The notes beneath the pieces were generated by a model. That model worked only from the letters and a program-made list of their open reading frames with translations. It was not told the origin of the DNA and made no database searches. The position numbers and the translations under genes are program-made. A DNA stretch of 64,000 nt from Diospyros lotus (lineage: Eukaryota > Streptophyta > Magnoliopsida > Ericales > Ebenaceae), in assembly GCF_014633365.1 (NCBI RefSeq), contig NW_026267117.1:221785-285784 (forward strand), written 5' to 3'. Numbering within the stretch: position 1 is the stretch's first letter; the number at the start of each line of letters is the position of its first letter. This document shows positions 36,355 to 49,056 of this stretch, piece after piece.

Positions 36355-38958
36355 AATAGAATTCAGAATACACTTTAATTTAGTTAGTAAAAGAACATTT
36401 TGGTTGTTTCATGTTGAAACAAAAGTATTACCGATCAAATCGAACAGTGGGACGTATGTTTAATTTCTACATTTTTCCCGTGATTAGTCAAAAAATAAAT
36501 ATTTTCTTTTCTAATTTTCAATGGTGGAATGAAGATAATTTCGTATGGTTTTAAGTGTAATTTTATTTGGAAGTGTAATTGAAATCTTGACAAGATTAGG
36601 GGTTTAACGTAATTTTCAGTACAATTATGAGTAATCGAATCGATTCCAGGGAGTGCTGCGTAACCAAGATATCTAAAAAAAATTATATGATAAGAAGTAG
36701 AATTTCTATACGATGATTATGACATTGAAAAAAATCTGATCAGAAACGATTTTTTGTGCTGCTAAAATTTCTACGGAAAAGTCGAATCGTCGTAATTCAT
36801 TTACAAAAAGTCAATAGAACTCGGAATACACTCTAATTTAGTTAGTAAAACAACCTTTTGGTTGTTTCATGTTGAAACAGAAGTATGACCGATCAAATCG
36901 AACAATTGGACGTATGTTTAATTTCTTCATTTTTCCTGTGATTGGTCGAAAAAAAAATTTCTTTTTTATTTTTTTAATTTTCAATGGTAGAATGAAGATA
37001 ATTTCATATGGTTTTAAGTCTAATTTTATTTGGAAGTGTAATTGAAATCTTGACAAGATTAGCGGTTTAATGTGATTTTCAATACAATTATGGGTAACCG
37101 AATCGATTCTAGGGAGTGCTCCGTAACCAAGGTATCTAAAAAAAATTATATGATATGAAGCAGAATTTCTATACGATGATTATGACATTGAAAAAAATCT
37201 GATCGGAAACGATTTTTTGTGCTACTAAAATTCCAGCAGAAAAGTCGAATCGTCGTAATTCATTTACAAAAAGTCAATAGAACTCGGAATACACATTAAT
37301 TTAGTTAGTAAAACAACCTTCTGGTTGTTTCATGTCGAAACAAAAGTATTACCGATCAAATCGAACAATCGGACTTATGTTAATTTCTTCATTTTTGCCG
37401 TGACTAGTAGGAAAAAAAAATTCTTTTTTTTTTTTTGCATTTTCAATGGTGGAATTAGGATAAATTCATATGGTTTTAAGTGTAATTTTATTTAGAAATG
37501 TAATTCAAACCTTCACAAGATTAGGGGTTTCACGTGATTTTCGATACAATTATAAGTAACCGAATCGATTGCAGGGAGTCCTCCCTAAGCAAGATATCTA
37601 AAAAAAATTATATGATAAGAACCAAAATTTTTATACGATTATTATGACATCGAAAAAAATCTGATCGGAAACAATTTTTTGTGCAGCTAAAATTCTGGCC
37701 GAAAAGTCGAACCGTCGTAATTCAATTAAAAAAGCTCAATAGAAATCGGAATACACTTTAATTTAGTTTGTAGAACAACCGTTTTGTTGTTTCATGTTGA
37801 AACAAAAGTATTAGCGATCAAATCGAACAAAAGGGCTTAAGAGTAATTTCTTCATTTTTCTCGTGACTAGTCGAAAAAAAAAATTCTGTTTTTTTTTTAA
37901 TTATCAATGGTGGAATGAGGATAATTTCATATGGTTTTAAGTGTAATTTTAATTGGGAGTGTAATTGAAATCTTCCCATGATTCGAGGGTTTAACGTGAT
38001 TTTCGGTATAATTATGAGTAATCGAATCGATTGCAGGGAGCGCACCGTAACCAAGATCTCTAAAACAAATTATGTGATATGAACAAGAATTTCTATACGA
38101 TGATTACGATATCGAAAAAAATCTAATCGGAAACAATTTTTTATGCAGCTAAAATTTCGGCGAAAAAGTCGAATAGTCGTAATTTTTTTACAAAAAGTCA
38201 ATAGAACTCGGAATACACTTTAATTTAGTTAGTAAAACAACATTTTGGTTGTTTCATGTTGAAACAAAAGTATTACCGATCAAATCGAATAGTGGGACAT
38301 ATGTTTAATTTCTTCATTTTTTCCGTGATTAGTCGAAAAAAAATTTCTTTTTTTTTTTTAATTTTCAATTGTGGAATGAAGATAATTTTATATGGTTTTA
38401 ACTGTAATTTTATTTGGAAGTGTAATTGAAATCTTAACAAGATTAGGGGTTTAACGTGATTTTCGGTACAATTATAAGTAACAGAATCGATTGTAGAGAG
38501 TGCACCGTAACCAAGATATCCAAAAAAAAATTATATGATATGAACAAGAATTTCTATACGATGATTATGACATTGAAAAAAATCTGATCGGAAACAGTTT
38601 TTTGTGCTGCTAAAATTTCGGCCGAAAAGTCGAATCATCGTAATTCATTTACAAAAAGTCAATAGAACTCGAAATACACTCTAATTTAGTTAGTAAAACA
38701 ACCTTTTGGTTGTTTCATGTTGAAACAAAAGTATTACCGATCAAATCGAACAGTGAGACATATGTTTAATTTCTTCATTTTTCCCGTGATTAGTCGAAAA
38801 AAAAATTTCTTTTTTTTTTTTTAATTTTCAATTATGGAATGAAGATAATTTCATATGGTTTTAAGTGTAATTTTATTTGGAAGTTCAATTGAAATCTTGA
38901 GAAGATTAGGGGTTCAACGTGATTTTCGGTACAATTATGAGTAGTCGAATCGATTCCA

Positions 38959-39023
38959 GGGAGTGCTCCGTAACCAAGATAATTTTTTTTAGAAATCTGG
39001 GGTACGGAGCAATCCCTGCAATC
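38959..39023. repeat. Inversion junction between satellites A and B, an imperfect hairpin
   Basis: The left arm GGGAGTGCTCCGTAACCAAGAT (38959-38980) faces the right arm that starts with ATCTGGGGTACGGAGC at about 38995. The reverse complement of the right arm reads GGGATTGCTCCGTACCCC then AGAT, matching the left arm with a few mismatches. The loop is an AATTTTTTTTAGAA stretch. Homology continues outward on both sides for kilobases, because the arms are the two satellite arrays themselves. Confidence 0.9.
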
Positions 39024-39640
39024 GTTTCAGTTTTCGAGAACTGTACCGAAAATCACGTTAAACCCCTAAATCATCTGAAGATTTCACTTTGACACCAAAT
39101 TAAAAGTACACTTAAAATCATATGAAAAGAAAAAGTTTGACGTACTAACTAAATTAAAGTGCATTCCGGGTTGTGCTGACTTTTTTTAAATCAATTACGA
39201 CGACCCGGTTTTTCGGCGTTAATTTTCGGCGAACGAAAAGTTGTTTCCGATCAGATTTTTTTCGATGTCATAATAATCGTTTTGAAATTCTAGTTCATGT
39301 CATATAATTTTTTTTAGAAATCTGGGGTACGGAGCATTCCCCGCAATCGATTCGGATTGGGATAACTGTACCGAAAATCACGTAAAAGCCCTAAATCTTC
39401 AGAAGATTTCACTTTGACTCCAAAATAAAAGTACACTTAAAATCATATGAAAAGAAAAATTTTGCCGTACTAACTAAATTAAAGTGCATTCCGGGTTGTG
39501 CTGACTTTTTTTAAATCAATTACGACGACCCGGTTTTTCGGCGTTAATTTTCGGCGCACGAAAAGTTGTTTCCGATCAGATTTTTTTCGACGTCATAATA
39601 ATCGTTTTGAAATTCTAGTTCATGTCATATAATTTTTTTT
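38991..39640 (-). repeat. Two divergent edge monomers of satellite B with A-like states
   Basis: The first two B monomers (38991-39315 and 39316-39640) read ACGGAGCA and AAAATCACGT on the plus strand, as A does in reverse (TGCTCCGT, ACGTGATTTT). Inner B monomers read ACGGATCA and AAAATTACGT. The first monomer also keeps CACGTTAAACCCCTAAATC, matching A's TTTAGGGGTTTAACGTG-type text, where inner copies have lost two of those bases. Both have TTTTTTTAAATCAATTACG and ACGACCCGG, unlike the inner copies. Confidence 0.85.
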
Positions 39641-41912
39641 AGAAATCTGGGGTACGGATCATTCCCGGCAATCGATTCAGGTTTTGGATAACTGTACCGA
39701 AAATTACGTAAAACCCCTAAATCCTCTGAAGATTTCACTTTGACTCCAAAATAAAAGTACACTTAAAATCATATGAAAAGAAAAAGTTTGTCGTACTAAC
39801 TAAATTAAAGTGTATTCCGGGTTGTGCTGACTTTTTTTCAATCAATTACGACGACTCGATTTTTCGGCGTTAATTTTCGGTGCACGAAAAGTTGTTTCCG
39901 ATCAGATTTTTTTCGACGTCATAATAATCGTTTTGAAATTCTAGTTCATGTCATATAATTTTTTTTAGAAATCTGGGGTACGGATCATTCCCGGCAATCG
40001 ATTCGGTTTTGGATAACTGTACCGAAAATTACGTAAAACCCCTAAATCCTCTGAAGATTTCACTTTGACTCGAAAATAAAAGTACACTTAAAATCATATG
40101 AAAAGAAAAAGTTTGTCGTACTAACTAAATTAAGTGTATTCCGGGTTGTGCTGACTTTTTTTCAATCAATTACGACGACTCGGTTTTTCGGCGTTAATTT
40201 TCGGTGCACGAAAAGTTGTTTCCGATCAGATTTTTTTCGACGTCATAATAATCGTTTTGAAATTCTAGTTCATGTCATATAATTTTTTTTAGAAATCTGG
40301 GGTACGGATCATTCCCGGCAATCGATTCGTTTTGGATAACTGTACCGAAAATTACGTAAAACCCCTAAATCCTCTGAAGATTTCACTTTGACTCGAAAAT
40401 AAAAGTACACTTAAAATCATATGAAAAGAAAAAGTTTGTCGTACTAACTAAATTAAAGTGTATTCGGGTTGTGCTGACTTTTTTTCAATCAATTACGACG
40501 ACTCGGTTTTTCGGCGTTAATTTTCGGTGCACGAAAAGTTGTTTCCGATCAGATTTTTTTCGACGTCATAATAATCGTTTTGAAATTCTAGTTCATGTCA
40601 TATAATTTTTTTAGAAATCTGGGATACGGATCATTCCCGGCAATCGATTCGGTTTTGGATAACTGTACCGAAAATTACGTAAAACCCCTAAATCCTCTGA
40701 AGATTTCGCTTTGACTCGAAAATAAAAGTACACTTAAAATCATATGAAAAGAAAAAGTTTGTCGTACTAACTAAATTAAAGTGTATTCCGGGTTGTGCTG
40801 ACTTTTTTTCAATCAATTACGTCGACTCGGTTTTTCGGCGTTAATTTTCGGTGCACGAAAAGTTGTTTCCGATCAGATTTTTTTCGACGTCATAATAATC
40901 GTTTTGAAATTCTAGTTCATGTCATATAATTTTTTTTAGAAATCTGGGATACGGATCATTCCCGGCAATCGATTCGGTTTTGGATAACTCTACCGAAAAT
41001 TACGTAAAACCCCTAAATCCTCTGAAGATTTCGCTTTGACTCGAAAATAAAAGTACACTTAAAATCATATGAAAAGAAAAAGTTTGTCGTACTAACTAAA
41101 TATAAGTGTATTTCGGGTTGTGCTGACTTTTTTTCAATCAATTACGTCGACTCGGTTTTTCGGCGTTAATTTTCGGTGCACGAAAAGTTGTTTCCGATCA
41201 GATTTTTTTCGACGTCATAATAATCGTTTTGAAATTCTAGTTCATGTCATATAATTTTTTTTAGAAATCTGGGGTACGGATCATTCCCGGCAATCGATTC
41301 GGTTTTGGATAACTGTACCGAAAATTACGTAAAACCCCTAAATCCTCTGAAGATTTCACTTTGACTCCAAAATAAAAGTACACTTAAAATCATATGAAAA
41401 GAAAAAGTTTGTCGTACTAACTAAATTAAAGTGTATTCCGGGTTGTGCTGACTTTTTTTCAATCAATTACGACGACTCGGTTTTTCGGCGTTAATTTTCG
41501 GTGCACGAAATGTTGTTTCCGATCAGATTTTTTTCGACGTCATAATAATCGTTTTGAAATTCTAGTTCATGTCATATAATTTTTTTTAGAAATCTGGGAT
41601 ACGGATCATTCCCGGCAATCGATTCGGTTTTGGATAACTCTACCGAAAATTACGTAAAACCCCTAAATCCTCTGAAGATTTCACTTTAACTCCAAAATAA
41701 AAGTACACTTAAAATCATATGAAAAGAAAAAGTTTGTCGTACTAACTAAATTAAGTGTATTTCCGGGTTGTGCTGACTTTTTTTCAATCAATTACGACGA
41801 CTCGATTTTTCGGCGTTAATTTTCGGTGCTCGAAAAGTTGTTTCCGATCAGATTTTTTTCGACGTCATAATAATCGTTTTGAAATTCTAGTTCATGTCAT
41901 ATAATTTTTTTT

Positions 41913-44900
41913 AGAAATCTGGGATACGGATCATTCCCGGCAATCGATTCAGTTTTGGATAACTGTACCGAAAATTACGTAAAACCCCTAAATCCTCTGA
42001 AGATTTCGCTTTGACTCGGAAATAAAAGTACACTTAAAATAATATGAAAAGAAAAAGTTTGTCGTACTAACTAAATTAAAGTGTATTCCGGGTTGTGCTG
42101 ACTTTTTTTCAATCAATTACGACGACTCGGTTTTTCGGCGTTAATTTTCGGTGCACGAAAAGTTGTTTCCGATCAGATTTTTTTCGACGTCATAATAATC
42201 GTTTTGAAATTCTAGTTCATGTCATATAATTTTTTTTAGAAATCTGGGATACGGATCATTCCCGGCAATCGATTCAGTTTTGGATAACTCTACCGAAAAT
42301 TACGTAAAACCCCTAAATCCTCTGAAGATTTCGCTTTGACTCGGAAATAAAAGTACACTTAAAATCATATGAAAAGAAAAAGTTTGTCGTACTAACTAAA
42401 TATAAGTGTATTTCGGGTTGTGCTGACTTTTTTTCAATCAATTACGTCGACTCGGTTTTTCGGCGTTAATTTTCGGTGCACGAAAAGTTGTTTCCGATCA
42501 GATTTTTTTCGACGTCATAATAATCGTTTTGAAATTCTAGTTCATGTCATATAATTTTTTTAGAAATCTGGGATACGGATCATTCCCGGCAATTGATTCG
42601 GTTTTGGATAACTGTACCGAAAATTACGTAAAACCCCTAAATCCTCTGAAGATTTCACTTTGACTCCAAAATAAAAGTACACTTAAAATCATATGAAAAG
42701 AAAAAGTTTGTCGTACTAACTAAATTAAAGTGTATTCCGGGTTGTGCTGACTTTTTTTCAATCAATTACGACGACTCGGTTTTTCGGCGTTAATTTTTGG
42801 TGCACGAAATGTTGTTTCCGATCAGATTTTTTTCCACGTCATAATAATCGTTTTGAAATTCTAGTTCATGTCATATAATTTTTTTTAGAAATCTGGGATA
42901 CGGATCATTCCCGGCAATCGATTCGGTTTTGGATAACTGTACCGAAAATTACGTAAAACCCCTAAATCCTCTGAAGATTTCGCTTTGACTCGAAAATAAA
43001 AGTACACTTAAAATCATATGAAAAGAAAAAGTTTGTCGTACTAACTAAATATAAGTGTATTTCGGGTTGTGCTGACTTTTTTTCAATCAATTACGTCGAC
43101 TCGGTTTTTCGGCGTTAATTTTCGGTGCTCGAAAAGTTGTTTCCGATCAGATTTTTTTCGACGTCATAATAATCGTTTTGAAATTCTAGTTCATGTCATA
43201 TAATTTTTTTTAGAAATCTGGGGTTCGGATCATTCCCGGCAATCGATTCGGTTTTGGATAACTGTACCGAAAATTACGTAAAACCCCTAAATCCTCTGAA
43301 GATTTCACTTTGACTCCAAAATAAAAGTACACTTAAAATCATATGAAAAGAAAAAGTTTGTCGTACTAACTAAATTAAAGTATATTCCGGGTTGTGCTGA
43401 CTTTTTTTCAATCAATTACGACAACTCGATTTTTCGGCGTTAATTTTCGGTGCTCGAAAAGTTGTTTCCGATCAGATTTTTTTCGACGTCATAATAATAG
43501 TTTTGAAATTCTAGTTCATGTCATATAATTTTTTTTAGAAATCTGGGATACGGATCATTCTCGGCAATCGATTCAGTTTTGGATAACTCTACCGAAAATT
43601 ACGTAAAACCCCTAAATCCTCTGAAGATTTCGCTTTGACTCGGAAATAAAAGTACACTTAAAATCATATGAAAAGAAAAAGTTTGTCGTACTAACTAAAT
43701 ATAAGTGTATTTCGGGTTGTGCTGACTTTTTTTCAATCAATTACGTCGACTCGGTTTTTCGGCGTTAATTTTCGGTGCACGAAAAGTTGTTTCCGATCAG
43801 ATTTTTTTCGACGTCATAATAATCGTTTTGAAATTCTAGTTCATGTCATATAATTTTTTTAGAAATCTGGGATACGGATCATTCCCGGCAATTGATTCGG
43901 TTTTGGATAACTGTACCGAAAATTACGTAAAACCCCTAAATCCTCTGAAGATTTCACTTTGACTCCAAAATAAAAGTACACTTAAAATCATATGAAAAGA
44001 AAAAGTTTGTCGTACTAACTAAATTAAAGTGTATTCCGGGTTGTGCTGACTTTTTTTCAATCAATTACGACGACTCGGTTTTTCGGCGTTAATTTTTGGT
44101 GCACGAAATGTTGTTTCCGATCAGATTTTTTTCGACGTCATAATAATCGTTTTGAAATTCTAGTTCATGTCATATAATTTTTTTTAGAAATCTGGGATAC
44201 GGATCATTCCCGGCAATCGATTCGGTTTTGGATAACTGTACCGAAAATTACGTAAAACCCCTAAATCCTCTGAAGATTTCGCTTTGACTCGAAAATAAAA
44301 GTACACTTAAAATCATATGAAAAGAAAAAGTTTGTCGTACTAACTAAATATAAGTGTATTTCGGGTTGTGCTGACTTTTTTTCAATCAATTACGTCGACT
44401 CGGTTTTTCGGCGTTAATTTTCGGTGCACGAAAAGTTGTTTCCGATCAGATTTTTTTCGACGTCATAATAATCGTTTTGAAATTCTAGTTCATGTCATAT
44501 AATTTTTTTTAGAAATCTGGGATACGGATCATTCCCGGCAATCGATTCGGTTTTGGATAACTCTACCGAAAATTACGTAAAACCCCTAAATCCTCTGAAG
44601 ATTTCACTTTGACTCGAAATAAAAGTACACTTAAAATCATATGAAAAGAAAAAGGTTGTCGTACTAACTAAATTAAAGTGTATTCCGGGTTGTGCTGACT
44701 TTTTTTCAATCAATTACGACGACTCGGTTTTTCGGCGTTAATTTTCGGTGCACGAAATGTTGTTTCCGATCAGATTTTTTTCGACGTCATAATAATCGTT
44801 TTGAAATTCTAGTTCATGTCATATAATTTTTTTTAGAAATCTGGGATACGGATCATTCCCGGCAATCGATTCAGTTTTGGATAACTCTACCGAAAATTAC

Positions 44901-45483
44901 GTAAAACCCCTAAATCCTCTGAAGATTTCGCTTTGACTCGAAATAAAAGTACACTTAAAATCATATGAAAAGAAAAAGTTTGTCGTACTAACTAAATATA
45001 AGTGTATTTCGGGTTGTGCTGACTTTTTTTCAATCAATTACGTCGACTCGGTTTTTCGGCGTTAATTTTCGGTGCACGAAAAGTTGTTTCCGATCAGATT
45101 TTTTTCGACGTCATAATAATCGTTTTGAAATTCTAGTTCATGTCATATAATTTTTTTTAGAAATCTGGGATACGGATCATTCCCGGCAATCGATTCGGTT
45201 TTGGATAACTGTACCGAAAATTACGTAAAACCCCTAAATCCTCTGAAGATTTCACTTTGACTCCAAAATAAAAGTACACTTAAAATCATATGAAAAGAAA
45301 AAGTTTGTCGTACTAACTAAATTAAAGTGTATTCCGGGTTGTGCTGACTTTTTTTCAATCAATTACGACGACTCGATTTTTCGGCGTTAATTTTCGGTGC
45401 TCGAAAAGTTGTTTCCGATCAGATTTTTTTCGACGTCATAATAATCGTTTTGAAATTCTAGTTCATGTCATATAATTTTTTTT
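41913..45483 (-). repeat. Satellite B higher-order repeat copy 1 (11 monomers, 3571 bp)
   Basis: Monomer class order is b1 then b2 alternating, with one extra b1 at the end. Distinctive members: one with 7 T and CAATTGATTC at 42562, one with GACAACTCGA and ATAATAGTTTT at 43213-43537, one with CATTCTCGG at about 43557, and another CAATTGATTC at 43861. Confidence 0.88.
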
Positions 45484-48400
45484 AGAAATCTGGGATACGG
45501 ATCATTCCCGGCAATCGATTCAGTTTTGGATAACTGTACCGAAAATTACGTAAAACCCCTAAATCCTCTGAAGATTTCGCTTTGACTCGGAAATAAAAGT
45601 ACACTTAAAATCATATGAAAAGAAAAAGTTTGTCGTACTAACTAAATTAAAGTGTATTCCGGGTTGTGCTGACTTTTTTTCAATCAATTACGACGACTCG
45701 GTTTTTCGGCGTTAATTTTTGGTGCACGAAATGTTGTTTCCGATCAGATTTTTTTCCACGTCATAATAATCGTTTTGAAATTCTAGTTCATGTCATATAA
45801 TTTTTTTTAGAAATCTGGGATACGGATCATTCCCGGCAATCGATTCAGTTTTGGATAACTCTACCGAAAATTACGTAAAACCCCTAAATCCTCTGAAGAT
45901 TTCGCTTTGACTCGGAAATAAAAGTACACTTAAAATCATATGAAAAGAAAAAGTTTGTCGTACTAACTAAATATAAGTGTATTTCGGGTTGTGCTGACTT
46001 TTTTTCAATCAATTACGTCGACTCGGTTTTTCGGCGTTAATTTTCGGTGCACGAAAAGTTGTTTCCGATCAGATTTTTTTCGACGTCATAATAATCGTTT
46101 TGAAATTCTAGTTCATGTCATATAATTTTTTTAGAAATCTGGGATACGGATCATTCCCGGCAATTGATTCGGTTTTGGATAACTGTACCGAAAATTACGT
46201 AAAACCCCTAAATCCTCTGAAGATTTCACTTTGACTCCAAAATAAAAGTACACTTAAAATCATATGAAAAGAAAAAGTTTGTCGTACTAACTAAATTAAA
46301 GTGTATTCCGGGTTGTGCTGACTTTTTTTCAATCAATTACGACGACTCGGTTTTTCGGCGTTAATTTTTGGTGCACGAAATGTTGTTTCCGATCAGATTT
46401 TTTTCCACGTCATAATAATCGTTTTGAAATTCTAGTTCATGTCATATAATTTTTTTTAGAAATCTGGGATACGGATCATTCCCGGCAATCGATTCGGTTT
46501 TGGATAACTGTACCGAAAATTACGTAAAACCACTAAATCCTCTGAAGATTTCGCTTTGACTCGAAAATAAAAGTACACTTAAAATCATATGAAAAGAAAA
46601 AGTTTGTCGTACTAACTAAATATAAGTGTATTTCGGGTTGTGCTGACTTTTTTTCAATCAATTACGTCGACTCGGTTTTTCGGCGTTAATTTTCGGTGCT
46701 CGAAAAGTTGTTTCCAATCAGATTTTTTTCGACGTCATAATAATCGTTTTGAAATTCTAGTTCTTGTCATATAATTTTTTTTAGAAATCAGGGGTACGGA
46801 TCATTCCCGGCAATCGATTCGGTTTTGGATAACTATACCGAAAATTACGTAAAACCCCTAAATCCTCTGAAGATTTCACTTTGACTCCAAAATAAAAGTA
46901 CACTTAAAATCATATGAAAAGAAAAAGTTTGTCGTACTAACTAAATTAAAGTATATTCCGGGTTGTGCTGACTTTTTTTCAATCAATTACGACAACTCGA
47001 TTTTTCGGCGTTAATTTTCGGTGCTCGAAAAGTTGTTTCCGATCAGATTTTTTTCGACGTCATAATAATAGTTTTGAAATTCTAGTTCATGTCATATAAT
47101 TTTTTTTAGAAATCTGGGATACGGATCATTCTCGGCAATCGATTCAGTTTTGGATAACTCTACCGAAAATTACGTAAAACCCCTAAATCCTCTGAAGATT
47201 TCGCTTTGACTCGGAAATAAAAGTACACTTAAAATCATATGAAAAGAAAAAGTTTGTCGTACTAACTAAATATAAGTGTATTTCGGGTTGTGCTGACTTT
47301 TTTTCAATCAATTACGTCGACTCGGTTTTTCGGCGTTAATTTTCGGTGCACGAAAAGTTGTTTCCGATCAGATTTTTTTCGACGTCATAATAATCGTTTT
47401 GAAATTCTAGTTCATGTCATATAATTTTTTTAGAAATCTGGGATACGGATCATTCCCGGCAATTGATTCGGTTTTGGATAACTGTACCGAAAATTACGTA
47501 AAACCCCTAAATCCTCTGAAGATTTCACTTTGACTCCAAAATAAAAGTACACTTAAAATCATATGAAAAGAAAAAGTTTGTCGTACTAACTAAATTAAAG
47601 TGTATTCCGGGTTGTGCTGACTTTTTTTCAATCAATTACGACGACTCGGTTTTTCGGCGTTAATTTTCGGTGCACGAAATGTTGTTTCCGATCAGATTTT
47701 TTTCGACGTCATAATAATCGTTTTGAAATTCTAGTTCATGTCATATAATTTTTTTTAGAAATCTGGGATACGGATCATTCCCGGCAATCGATTCGGTTTT
47801 GGATAACTGTACCGAAAATTACGTAAAACCCCTAAATCCTCTGAAGATTTCGCTTTGACTCGAAAATAAAAGTACACTTAAAATCATATGAAAAGAAAAA
47901 GTTTGTCGTACTAACTAAATATAAGTGTATTTCGGGTTGTGCTGACTTTTTTTCAATCAATTACGTCGACTCGGTTTTTCGGCGTTAATTTTCGGTGCAC
48001 GAAAAGTTGTTTCCGATCAGATTTTTTTCGACGTCATAATAATCGTTTTGAAATTCTAGTTCATGTCATATAATTTTTTTTAGAAATCTGGGATACGGAT
48101 CATTCCCGGCAATCGATTCAGTTTTGGATAACTCTACCGAAAATTACGTAAAACCCCTAAATCCTCTGAAGATTTCGCTTTGACTCGGAAATAAAAGTAC
48201 ACTTAAAATCATATGAAAAGAAAAAGTTTGTCGTACTAACTAAATTAAAGTGTATTCCGGGTTGTGCTGACTTTTTTTCAATCAATTACGACGACTCGGT
48301 TTTTCGGCGTTAATTTTTGGTGCACGAAATGTTGTTTCCGATCAGATTTTTTTCCACGTCATAATAATCGTTTTGAAATTCTAGTTCATGTCATATAATT

Positions 48401-49056
48401 TTTTTTAGAAATCTGGGATACGGATCATTCCCGGCAATCGATTCAGTTTTGGATAACTCTACCGAAAATTACGTAAAACCCCTAAATCCTCTGAAGATTT
48501 CGCTTTGACTCGAAAATAAAAGTACACTTAAAATCATATGAAAAGAAAAAGTTTGTCGTACTAACTAAATATAAGTGTATTTCGGGTTGTGCTGACTTTT
48601 TTTCAATCAATTACGTCGACTCGGTTTTTCGGCGTTAATTTTCGGTGCACGAAAAGTTGTTTCCGATCAGATTTTTTTCGACGTCATAATAATCGTTTTG
48701 AAATTCTAGTTCATGTCATATAATTTTTTTTAGAAATCTGGGATACGGATCATTCCCGGCAATCGATTCGGTTTTGGATAACTGTACCGAAAATTACGTA
48801 AAACCCCTAAATCCTCTGAAGATTTCACTTTGACTCCAAAATAAAAGTACACTTAAAATCATATGAAAAGAAAAAGTTTGTCGTACTAACTAAATTAAAG
48901 TATATTCCGGGTTGTGCTGACTTTTTTTCAATCAATTACGACGACTCGATTTTTCGGCGTTAATTTTCGGTGCTCGAAAAGTTGTTTCCGATCAGATTTT
49001 TTTCGACGTCATAATAATAGTTTTGAAATTCTAGTTCATGTCATATAATTTTTTTT
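45484..49056 (-). repeat. Satellite B higher-order repeat copy 2 (11 monomers, 3573 bp)
   Basis: It repeats copy 1 member by member. The CAATTGATTC monomer with 7 T is at 46133 (3571 bp after 42562), the GACAACTCGA/ATAATAGTTTT member at about 46784-47107, CATTCTCGG at about 47128 and CAATTGATTC at 47432. Confidence 0.88.

Larger units (their letters stand above)
32904..38980 (+). repeat. Satellite A, second block: about 13 monomers up to the inversion
   Basis: This is the same 459-bp family and the same orientation as 6134-29869, continuing in register after the solo LTR. Monomers here are more damaged than average. There is a deleted monomer with its joint near 33894 (GTTTCA fused to ATTATGAGTAACC), a 30-bp internal duplication in three monomers, and a deletion with a foldback at 36316-36354. 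The block stops inside a monomer after GTGCTCCGTAACCAAGAT at 38980, where the family switches to the B subfamily on the other strand. Confidence 0.96.
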
